Assembly: GCA_964519835.1 (NCBI GenBank)
Contig: CAZFLD010000154.1
Span: forward strand, 1 to 5,439
Length of the DNA: 5,439 nt
Direction of reading: 5' to 3'
Source: CAZFLD01 sp964519835
GTDB lineage: Bacteria > Spirochaetota > Spirochaetia > DSM-27196 > CAZFLD01
Numbering within the stretch: the stretch's first letter is position 1; the number at the start of each line of letters is the position of its first letter. Position numbers and translations under genes: made by a program. The notes under the pieces were generated by a model. It did not search any database, had not been told where the DNA came from, and saw nothing but the letters and a program-made list of their open reading frames with translations. Below are positions 1 to 5,439 of this stretch, in pieces.

Positions 1-38
1 TTAGTCGACGCCGGGCCGCTACCAGTACCTTTGGGAGC

Positions 39-1559
39 ATGTCCAATGATCGAAGGCGCCGTGGCGCGACTAACGAGACCGGCGCCGCCACAGCAACAAA
101 CAAACTGCTCGCTACCTACAATCGTCTGACCTGGGAGACAAAGAGTGAACACGCCGGCGCTCCCCTCGAGGTCCTGTCCGGCCGGCTTCCGAAAGACCTT
201 GCCGGCGTTTTGTTTCGCAACGGTCCGGGGCGGATGCACGTTTTTGGCTACCCGTATCAACACCTCTTCGACGGCGACGGAATGGTCCAACGATTCGCCT
301 TTGACGGGAGCTCGGTTCTTTACTCCAATCGTTTTGTTAGGACGCAGGATTTTATCAAGGAAGAGCGAGCGCAGCGGCCGCTTTTTCGCAGTTTTGGTAC
401 CAACCTCCCGGGTGGGCTCCTAACGAACGTCGGAAGGTTTCACTTCAAGAATGCCGCCAACACCCATGTCCTGGAGATGGACGGCGAGCTCCTCGCCCTC
501 TGGGAGGGTGGTGTGCCTCACCGATTGGACCCGGTGAACTTGGAAACGCTCGGGACCTGGGAGACGGATGGGTTCCTCGCCCCACGGTATATGGTGGAGA
601 AGATGATGGGTAACGCCCGTCCCTTCGCGGCCCACTACAAGCGCGAGCCCACAAGCGACGATGTATACGGTTTTGCGCTGCTTCCGGGTGTGCCGCAGCG
701 GCTTCTGCGCTACCAGGTGCCCTCGAAGCCACCGGTCGCCGGCACCCCGCGGGCTACAACCTTCGAGACGACTCTCCCGCGTCTTTCGTTTATGCACGAC
801 TATATTCTGACCGCGGACCGGGACATGATCTTCTTCGACGTGCCCGTGTCGTTTCGCCTCTTTTCCACCTTTGCCGGATTGGCAACGCCCGTGGGCTCCA
901 TAGTCGAGAACCCCGACGGGATGACCATCATCCGGATGTTCGGGAGCGACGGGACCGAGCGAACCGCGGAGACCTCGGCCTGCTACGTCTTTCACTTTCC
1001 CAACGGTTACCGGCGGGAGGACGGCGTCTTCAGTTTGCAGGCGTGTAGGATGTCGTACTTCCCCGGCGCCAAGGAGATTGCCGGAATCATGGAGGGACGA
1101 CTGCCTGAGAAGGGCTTCTACGCATATCTCACGACCTTTGAGGTGGAACCGGGTTCGGGCCGTGTTACCGAGGAACGGGTATCAGACCATCCGATGGAGC
1201 TGCCGTCCATCAATCCCGCCTACCTCGGGAGAAAAAACCGCTGCGTCTGGTCCGTGGCCGACCATCCGGATCGAGTCCCGAATACTCTCCTCCACGGCGT
1301 GGCGAAGTTCGATCTGGAGACCGGCGAGACGGTTTTTGCCGACCGATTTCCGAGCTTTGTCGGTGAGCCCCTTTTTGTTCCCTTTCCCTCCGCCGAGGCG
1401 GAGGATGACGGCTGGTTGCTATCCCTACAAGTCGATATCGATGGGGAGAGATCACTCCTCGAGGTTCTTGATGCCCGCGACCTCTCGTCACGGTGCACAC
1501 TTCTGCTCCCCGAGCCGACTCACGTCGGGTTTCACGGGATTTTTTCGAGGTCCGCATGA
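39..1559 (+). CDS. Carotenoid/apocarotenoid oxygenase (RPE65/CCD family, ACO-like)
   Basis: The product is a 506-residue non-heme iron oxygenase that cleaves a conjugated double bond, probably in a carotenoid, apocarotenoid or stilbene. It has no signal peptide or membrane helix. The seven-bladed propeller family is recognised from the N-terminal RLPKDLAGVLFRNGPGR (49-65), the FDGDGMV stretch (77-83) and LLALWEGG (151-158). All four iron ligands can be placed: H199 (AAHY), H253 (FMHDY), H319 (VFHFPNG) and H499 (GFHGIF), with E387 (MELPSINP) as a likely second-shell Glu. The length is normal for the family. The spacing and the NTHVLEMDGELLALWEGG region most resemble cyanobacterial apocarotenoid-15,15'-oxygenases, which make retinal; the true substrate cannot be read from sequence. 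A GGGAG at 33-37 lies only 1 base before the ATG, and the frame stays open to the window edge, so the real start could be further upstream. The gene overlaps the next one by 4 bases (ATGA). Family assignment is firm; substrate is uncertain. Confidence 0.93.
   Translation: MSNDRRRRGATNETGAATATNKLLATYNRLTWETKSEHAGAPLEVLSGRLPKDLAGVLFRNGPGRMHVFGYPYQHLFDGDGMVQRFAFDGSSVLYSNRFVRTQDFIKEERAQRPLFRSFGTNLPGGLLTNVGRFHFKNAANTHVLEMDGELLALWEGGVPHRLDPVNLETLGTWETDGFLAPRYMVEKMMGNARPFAAHYKREPTSDDVYGFALLPGVPQRLLRYQVPSKPPVAGTPRATTFETTLPRLSFMHDYILTADRDMIFFDVPVSFRLFSTFAGLATPVGSIVENPDGMTIIRMFGSDGTERTAETSACYVFHFPNGYRREDGVFSLQACRMSYFPGAKEIAGIMEGRLPEKGFYAYLTTFEVEPGSGRVTEERVSDHPMELPSINPAYLGRKNRCVWSVADHPDRVPNTLLHGVAKFDLETGETVFADRFPSFVGEPLFVPFPSAEAEDDGWLLSLQVDIDGERSLLEVLDARDLSSRCTLLLPEPTHVGFHGIFSRSA
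1547..1559 (+). promoter_or_regulatory. RBS and ATGA start/stop overlap coupling genes 1 and 2
   Basis: GAGG at 1547-1550 lies 5 bases before the ATG at 1556-1558. That ATG shares bases with the TGA (1557-1559) ending the oxygenase gene. This arrangement fixes the start of the downstream enzyme. The longer in-frame extension from an ATG at 1493 lies inside the upstream gene and encodes no family sequence. Overlap of this type usually means one transcript and translational coupling. Confidence 0.8.
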
Positions 1560-2770
1560 GGATAACGTCGGTGACCGGGTATCCGGTGAAGGAGTGGCGC
1601 ACCTTCCTTTTTGTAGTCCTGGAGACCGACGCCGGTATCTCCGGTCTCGGCGAGGCAGGGCTGACCGGCCACGAGCGCGAAACGGCGGCGGCGATAGAGG
1701 CACTTTCCCAAGACCTTGTCGGTGAGGATCCTTCTCGCATCGAGCACCTTTGGCAAATGATGTCGCGCGGGCGCTTTTATCCGGCCGGGCCGATAGTGGG
1801 CTCGGCAATAGCCGCGATCGACATGGCCCTTTGGGACATTAAGGGCAAGGCGCTTGCTATGCCGGTCTACGAGCTCCTCGGCGGTCGCGTCCGCGACCGG
1901 GTGGTGACCTATCCACACATCCACGGCAACTCCGTGGATGATCTCGTGGCTGCCGCCCGGCAAAAGGTGGGCGAGGGCTGGCGTTTTGTGCGCTGGGGCT
2001 TGCCTGTTGTTACGCCGGGAATATCGGCGCCGGCTGCGGGCCGGGGTCCAAGCGCCCCGTCGGGTGACGCCGGGGCCGCAGGGACGTCGCCGGTCGCAGA
2101 AGCGTTTGAGCCGGGGGCGGCGGTGCGACGGGCGGTCTGCGAGTTTGCAGCGCTTCGCGAGGCCCTTGGTGACGAAGTGGAGCTCTGTCTCGACGTCCAC
2201 ACGCGCCTCGACCCGAGCGATGCGGTAACTCTCTGCCGCGAAGTCGAACGCTACCGTCCGTACTTTATCGAGGATCCCCTTCGATCCGAGGACGGCAACC
2301 GCTACAGAGCGCTCCGCGCGCGCACCGGAGTTCCCTTGGCGGCCGGCGAGCAGTTCAGCAGCAAGTGGGAGTTCCGGCAGCTCATCGAAGAGGATCTTAT
2401 CGACTACGCGCGCATCGACCCGGCCATCTGCGGCGGCCTTACCGAAGCCCGCAAGATTGCAGGCTGGTGTGAGACCCACCACATTCGTGTTGCCGTCCAC
2501 AATCCGATCGGCCCGGTCAGCACCGCCGCCTGCCTTCATTTCAACCTCGCCACGTCGAACTTTGGCGTGCAGGAGCTCCCGCGGCGACCCGGGGAGAGCC
2601 TGCCTGACCTAATCCTCCACCAAGCCGAGTGGCGCGATGGTTACCTTCTCCCGCCGGAGAGACCCGGACTCGGCATAGAGATCGACCTCTCGGTCTTGGA
2701 CAAGTACCCCTATGAGCCCGCGCGGCTTCCGCAGTTGCGGCGGGAGGACGGGAGCGTCACGAACTGGTAG
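1556..2770 (+). CDS. Enolase-superfamily (mandelate racemase/MLE subgroup) enzyme, probable acid-sugar dehydratase
   Basis: The 404-residue cytoplasmic enzyme should abstract a proton alpha to a carboxylate, with Mg2+ stabilising the enolate. The N-terminal capping domain spans about 1-125 (AAIDMALWDIKGKA at 86-99). The TIM barrel follows. The metal ligands are visible as D213 (CLDVHTR), E239 (FIEDP) and E265 (AAGEQ). D213-x-H215, H315 (VAVHNPIGP) and E340 (GVQE) match the pattern of galactonate/mannonate dehydratase-type enzymes, which dehydrate aldonic acids to 2-keto-3-deoxy acids. No sugar-specific assignment is possible. A Gly/Ala/Pro/Ser-rich stretch at about 152-184 sits between the strand FVRWGLP and the helix AAVRRAV and looks like an expanded loop near the active-site entrance. 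The gene overlaps the oxygenase gene by 4 bases and ends in TAG just before a hairpin. The family call is secure; racemase or cycloisomerase activity is less likely given the DxH motif. Confidence 0.92.
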   Translation: MRITSVTGYPVKEWRTFLFVVLETDAGISGLGEAGLTGHERETAAAIEALSQDLVGEDPSRIEHLWQMMSRGRFYPAGPIVGSAIAAIDMALWDIKGKALAMPVYELLGGRVRDRVVTYPHIHGNSVDDLVAAARQKVGEGWRFVRWGLPVVTPGISAPAAGRGPSAPSGDAGAAGTSPVAEAFEPGAAVRRAVCEFAALREALGDEVELCLDVHTRLDPSDAVTLCREVERYRPYFIEDPLRSEDGNRYRALRARTGVPLAAGEQFSSKWEFRQLIEEDLIDYARIDPAICGGLTEARKIAGWCETHHIRVAVHNPIGPVSTAACLHFNLATSNFGVQELPRRPGESLPDLILHQAEWRDGYLLPPERPGLGIEIDLSVLDKYPYEPARLPQLRREDGSVTNW

Positions 2771-2818
2771 CAAACGGATCCGTCGGTGCCATCAACACTC
2801 TTCGGATCAGCTCGTTTG
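2771..2818. terminator. Candidate bidirectional hairpin terminator between convergent genes
   Basis: The arms begin directly after the TAG at 2768-2770. CAAACG (2771-2776) pairs with CGTTTG (2813-2818), and GATCCG (2777-2782) pairs with CGGATC (2803-2808). This gives a 12-bp stem with a 4-base bulge (2809-2812) and a 20-base loop. The 3' arm runs into TTTGTTG, a short and imperfect U-rich tail. The hairpin fills almost the whole 51-base gap between two convergent genes, where a shared terminator is expected. The long loop and bulge make it non-canonical. Confidence 0.4.
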
Positions 2819-2821
2819 TTG

Positions 2822-3753
2822 TCAGGTCGGCGCCGGGCCGGGCTGCCGATAGCGCCACAAGCTTGCCGGCGGCAGCGGGTCGAATCCGATGGAGTAGTAG
2901 AACTGTTGGTTGGATCCCACGACTGCGGCCTCGGCGCCCAGTTCCGCGGCCCGGCGGACCGCCTCGAGAACCGCGGCCTTTCCAAAGCCTCGGCGTCGGT
3001 AGTCGGGACGGGTTGCCACCGGCTCGATCAAGACGTAGCTATTCGCCGGATCGAACCAGGCACCACAGTAAGAGACGTACTCGCCGCTCGGGGCGACTAC
3101 CGCGACTTTGAGGGCGTGGTTGGCGTTTGGTGAGTAGAGCTGACGCCTTCTCGACTCGAGCTCGTCGGGCGTTTCCTCCGGCTCGCCCTCGTGATCAAAG
3201 CCCTTCCACATGACGCGGTTGTACTGCTGAATGTCGAAACCTTCGTCTAATCCACGGACGCGGAAGCCGGCCTCGAGGCGGTAGTCGATGTTGGTCGATG
3301 CGACCTCGAGTATGCCGTTCTCCTCGGTAGCGGGAGTCGGCGTGAAACCAAAGCGACGGGCCGCTTTTTGCATCGGACGGTTGTGGTTCTTGATCAGGAT
3401 CTGCACCTCGCCCTTCTCATCCAGCATCCGATTCCTAACATGGTTCAGAACGAGCTCGATCAGCTCCGTATGCGTCGCTGCTTCCGCATCCAGCCCAGCA
3501 CCGGATACACGGGTCCCGGACCGTACTCGAAGAGTGCTGCAGCGCAAACGCGACCGTCCCGCTCCCACAACGCGATATCGGCCGCGCGCTCGCGCTTGAA
3601 AAACGGCAGACAGTGGGCCCACTCCCAGCGCCCCCAGTCGAAGTCGTATTCGACGATTCCTTTGCTGTTTAGACCGATCAAGAAATCACGGACCAGATTG
3701 TAGTCACCGCCGAAATCGGCGGCGTACCGGTAGGAACGAGATTGGTGCCTCAT
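2822..3753 (-). pseudogene. Two-domain GNAT N-acetyltransferase, split by a one-base frameshift
   Basis: Read as one gene with a single base restored, this encodes about 310 residues of a tandem GNAT protein that would move an acetyl group from acetyl-CoA to an unknown amine. The first part (residues 1-87, from the ATG at 3753-3751) ends at VYPVLG. The rest continues in the other frame as LDAEAATHTELIE from 3493 down. Both frames carry coherent family sequence. Domain 1 ends with NHNRPMQKAARRFGF (about 123-137), a typical GNAT motif B. Domain 2 has the acetyl-CoA loop RRRGFGKA (about 253-260) after LIEPVATRPDY, then QQFYYSIGF. The start is supported by GGAGAG (complement of 3757-3762), 3 bases upstream. 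In frame 1 translation stops about 12 residues past the shift; the second frame has no good start. Cause may be a real mutation, a sequencing error or, less likely, recoding. Substrate unknown. Confidence 0.85.
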
Positions 3754-3782
3754 GCGCTCTCCAAATCGCGGGAAGTGCTCGG

Positions 3783-3791
3783 ATGATATCA
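3783..3791 (-). promoter_or_regulatory. Candidate extended -10 promoter for the acetyltransferase gene
   Basis: On the minus strand the sequence TGATATCAT (complement of 3783-3791) fits an extended -10 element (TG, one base, TATCAT). It lies 29 bases before the ATG at 3753, so transcription would begin near 3776 and give a short leader holding the GGAGAG ribosome site. No convincing -35 hexamer is seen 16-18 bases further up, where the sequence is GC-rich. The call rests on the -10 alone. Confidence 0.4.
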
Positions 3792-3898
3792 CAAAGCGAA
3801 GGGAAGGGCCCTCGGGGATTTGTCGTGGCCAAGCCAAGCCGGCAAGCCTAACCTGAGGCCGGGCCGACCGACCAGGTGCACGTTCGGCTATTTGCCGA

Positions 3899-3928
3899 TT
3901 GACCGTGGAACCGTAGCGGGAATACGAT
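3899..3928 (+). promoter_or_regulatory. Sigma70-like promoter of the MNT/HEPN pair, probably leaderless
   Basis: TTGACC (3899-3904) and TACGAT (3923-3928) are separated by 18 bases and match the -35 and -10 consensus well for a GC-rich genome. Only 6 bases separate the -10 from the ATG at 3935. Transcription would therefore start at or next to the A of the start codon, producing a leaderless mRNA. This agrees with the lack of any Shine-Dalgarno sequence before that ATG. It also supports 3935 over the internal ATG at 3974 as the start. Confidence 0.6.
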
Positions 3929-3934
3929 GATCGC

Positions 3935-4321
3935 ATGCCGGGGCGAAGACCGACCGACGAAGAGATTGCATTAATGCGAAAAAACCTCGCTCGCCGCGAG
4001 CAGTCGAGGAGGGAGCGGCTTGCATCGCGGCTCGAGCGGGCCCGGAACGACGCCGAGGAAATCATCAAGCACATAACGCGCCGATACAATCCGCGACGGA
4101 TCTACCAGTGGGGGTCACTCGTCCGGGGAGAGCATTTCAGCGAACGATCCGACATCGACATCGCGGTAGAAGGACTCGAACGGCCGGAGACGGTGTTCCG
4201 CATCTTGGAAGATGCCGAGAACATGACCGACTTTCCCGTCGACATCGTGGAGCTCGAGAAAATCGCACCGGAGTATGCCGAGGGGATCCGGAAGCGCGGG
4301 GTACTGAGACATGAGCGATAG
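3935..4321 (+). CDS. MNT-type minimal nucleotidyltransferase (antitoxin side of a MNT/HEPN pair)
   Basis: The 128-residue protein belongs to the DNA polymerase beta-like nucleotidyltransferases. The active site is visible as G60-S61 with R64-G65, then S72-D73-I-D75, and the third acidic residue D103 in FPVDIVEL, so the metal-binding carboxylates are complete. Residues 1-55 are rich in Arg, Glu and Lys and should form a long helix or coiled coil, an extension beyond the minimal MNT core. In the studied MntA/HepT systems this enzyme transfers AMP to the HEPN ribonuclease and silences it. That role is inferred here from the neighbouring HepT-like remnant, whose ATG overlaps this gene's stop by 11 bases. 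The start at 3935 is chosen because a -10 element lies 6 bases upstream; an ATG at residue 14 (3974) is the alternative. The gene is intact although its partner is not. Confidence 0.85.
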   Translation: MPGRRPTDEEIALMRKNLARREQSRRERLASRLERARNDAEEIIKHITRRYNPRRIYQWGSLVRGEHFSERSDIDIAVEGLERPETVFRILEDAENMTDFPVDIVELEKIAPEYAEGIRKRGVLRHER

Positions 4322-4665
4322 CGCGAGCCTGCTCGCCGACGAAATTCGAAAGAGTCGCGAGGTGGCATTCCGAGTTACTCGAGATGATTACGCTCTCGGT
4401 AACGGGGCAACGGGCTGCCGTAGTTCGGCCCGCGACGCGGCGCCTCTTGGATGAGTTGCGGCGCTTCCGGCACTTTTCTCGCTACTACTTCGACCTAGAG
4501 TACGACGCTGCGAAAATCGAGTTCCTTCACAACGTCTTGGATCGACTTGGACCGATGCTTGACGAGGATCTAAACGAGTTCCTCGATTTTCTTGGACGCT
4601 TAGATCAGTCCGACTACGGCAACGGCCGTGGCAACGGCACCGGCACCGGCAACGGCAACGAGTAG
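4311..4665 (+). pseudogene. HepT-like HEPN ribonuclease toxin, internally deleted and frameshifted
   Basis: An ATG at 4311 inside the end of the MNT gene opens a frame starting MSDSASLLADEIRKSRE, which resembles the N-terminal helix of HepT-like proteins but soon loses similarity and stops near 4456. Family sequence resumes one base out of step: from 4363 the other frame reads WHSELLEMITLSVTGQR and continues through LLDELRRFRHF and a helical end (LDEDLNEFLDFL). Relatives have about 90-100 residues before the WH motif, whereas only 17 codons separate it from the ATG here, so about 70-75 codons appear deleted. The only ATG in the second frame is at 4384, giving a possible 93-residue fragment. 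The usual RX4HXY ribonuclease/AMPylation motif appears as RHFSRYYF, with Tyr in place of His and Phe in place of Tyr. Activity is unlikely. The alignment is from memory of the family. Confidence 0.72.
4618..4659 (+). repeat. Hexanucleotide repeat coding a Gly-Asn/Thr tail
   Basis: Seven in-frame copies of a GGC-NNC type unit (GGCAAC four times, GGCACC twice, and one GGCCGT variant) fill the stretch just before the final GAG TAG of the HepT-like fragment. They encode alternating Gly with Asn, Arg or Thr. The array is likely to arise by slipped-strand replication, and a low-complexity tail is not part of the HEPN fold. Confidence 0.85.
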
Positions 4666-4686
4666 GGGCCGCCACACACACCTGCG

Positions 4687-5439
4687 TCACAGCAGAGCAA
4701 GACGAATATCTTCGGGGGTGGTGAAGACGCGCGGTGCGTCGTGGCTTGTTTCCGCCGGGGCCGACCGCGAGACGCGGGCAATGTCCATCTCTGCGAGCCC
4801 GGCGCCGCCTTCGACGGGGGCCGACCAACGCGCAAAGCGGTTGACGCCGATGTGGTGGTGGTAGCCGCCGGCGGACAAAAAGGTTGCCACATCGCCGTAT
4901 CGATTTGTGATGTCGAGCCCTACGGTCCGGCTCCAGAACTCGTTCGATTCCGGGAGGTCGGCCGCGCGAAGATGGACATGACCTACGGTGGTTCCCGTCG
5001 GTGCCGCCAGGGCGGAGGGAAGGTCCGCTGCGGCCGTACTTGGGTGGGCGCCGGCAATGGCCCGCCTCGTATCCTCGGGAGCTGCCCCAAGCAAATCGTC
5101 AAGGTCGAGGCGAAGCGTCGCCATTTCGATCTCCCGACCGTTTACTCGCCATTGGTCCTCCGGGCGGTCCGCGTAGATCTCGATGCCGTTCCCGTCGGGA
5201 TCCTCAAAGTAGATCGCCTCGCTTACGAGGTGATCCGATGCGCCGTGAATCGGGACTCCGAGCGCCTGCAAACGGAGTAGTGCTACGGCCAGATCGGCCC
5301 GTGACCGATACAGGAACGTGGTGTGGAAAAGACCGGCCGCGCCAGGGGGCGCAACCTGCTCCGCGGCTGCAAACACAAGTGGTTATGATGCGGCTACGTC
5401 TCTGGGAGAGCTGGAGCTGCGGGAGTAAACCTGGCCGAC
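4687..5439 (-). pseudogene. CatE-like VOC-family extradiol dioxygenase, 5' end broken or cut by window edge
   Basis: The readable part (5376 to 4687, 229 residues from a GTG) is a vicinal-oxygen-chelate protein like Bacillus CatE/YfiE catechol-2,3-dioxygenase, which opens catechol rings using Fe(II). The first module's second half is present: GLFHTTFLY (15-23), SDHLVSEAIYFEDPDGNGIEIYADRP (from about 47). The second module has VGHVHLRAADL (131-141) and GGYHHHIG (170-177), with H135 and H173-H175 as candidate metal ligands. Relatives are about 285 residues, so the first 55-60, which carry the opening beta-alpha unit, are missing. Upstream in frame is a TAA (complement of 5383-5385), two codons before the GTG. 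Beyond it DVAAS looks like possible family sequence, hinting at a small indel near 5380-5390 rather than a true start. No ribosome site precedes the GTG. It is convergent with the HepT remnant. The substrate is unknown; a glyoxalase-type role cannot be excluded. Confidence 0.75.

Noticed and set aside
1493..1555. Longer start for the dehydratase-like gene
   Set aside because: It would add 21 residues encoded inside the oxygenase C-terminus, including the bases for iron ligand H499. The family begins at MRITSV, and GAGG sits 5 bases before that ATG.
1532..2539. 335-codon open frame on the minus strand opposite the dehydratase-like gene
   Set aside because: It is antisense to a well-supported gene. 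Its translation shows no recognisable domain, and it is best explained by GC-rich codon positions keeping the mirror frame open.
3828..3855. Short direct repeats of AAGCC/GGC in the divergent promoter region, as a possible operator
   Set aside because: The copies are 5-7 bases, irregular and GC-rich, with no dyad symmetry, so they could be chance.
3754..4089. Upstream extension of the acetyltransferase frame to a start at 4089
   Set aside because: The added sequence runs antisense into the nucleotidyltransferase gene, has no GNAT features, and passes over a good ATG with a ribosome site at 3753.
4666..4686. Possible terminator between the HepT remnant and the VOC gene
   Set aside because: The 21-base gap shows no inverted repeat or T-run, only a short CA-rich tract.
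4741..5280. 179-codon plus-strand frame opposite the VOC gene
   Set aside because: The minus strand carries clear VOC motifs over the same bases; this frame has no recognisable domain and no ribosome site.
1..5439. CRISPR, tRNA, rRNA, insertion sequence or phage genes
   Set aside because: No spaced repeats, tRNA cloverleaf, transposase or terminal inverted repeats were seen on either strand.

Overview
The window is a 5.4 kb piece of a GC-rich (roughly 60 percent by eye) prokaryotic chromosome. Compact gene spacing, an ATGA stop/start overlap, Shine-Dalgarno-like sites and sigma70-like promoter hexamers point to a bacterium. I cannot fix the phylum. A likely leaderless promoter and the gene content would fit an actinobacterium or another high-GC soil-type lineage, but this is inference.

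Left block (1-2770, plus strand): a two-gene operon. The first gene encodes a carotenoid/apocarotenoid oxygenase (RPE65/CCD family) with all four iron-binding histidines. Its stop overlaps the start of an enolase-superfamily enzyme that resembles acid-sugar dehydratases of the galactonate/mannonate dehydratase type and has its metal ligands and catalytic histidine. The operon ends in a candidate hairpin terminator within a 51-bp convergent gap.

Middle block (2822-4665): a minus-strand gene for a two-domain GNAT acetyltransferase is split by a one-base frameshift near 3493. It diverges, across a 181-bp promoter region, from a plus-strand MNT/HEPN-type toxin-antitoxin pair. The MNT nucleotidyltransferase (antitoxin side) is intact and has a good promoter that seems to give a leaderless message. 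The HEPN (HepT-like) partner keeps a start and an N-terminal stub, then a C-terminal half in another frame, so an internal piece of roughly 70 codons appears lost. Its tail is a Gly-Asn/Thr hexanucleotide repeat.

Right block (4687-5439, minus strand): a CatE-like VOC-family extradiol dioxygenase that lacks its N-terminal region. An in-frame stop lies just upstream of the first usable start, and the window ends 54 bases beyond that stop.

Three of six genes are broken within about 2.6 kb, while the first two are clean. This suggests either local gene decay or a stretch of poor sequence or assembly quality. I see no RNA gene, CRISPR array, insertion sequence or phage gene. The most distinctive points are the coupling of the apocarotenoid oxygenase to the sugar-acid dehydratase-like enzyme, and the decayed HEPN toxin beside an intact MNT antitoxin.
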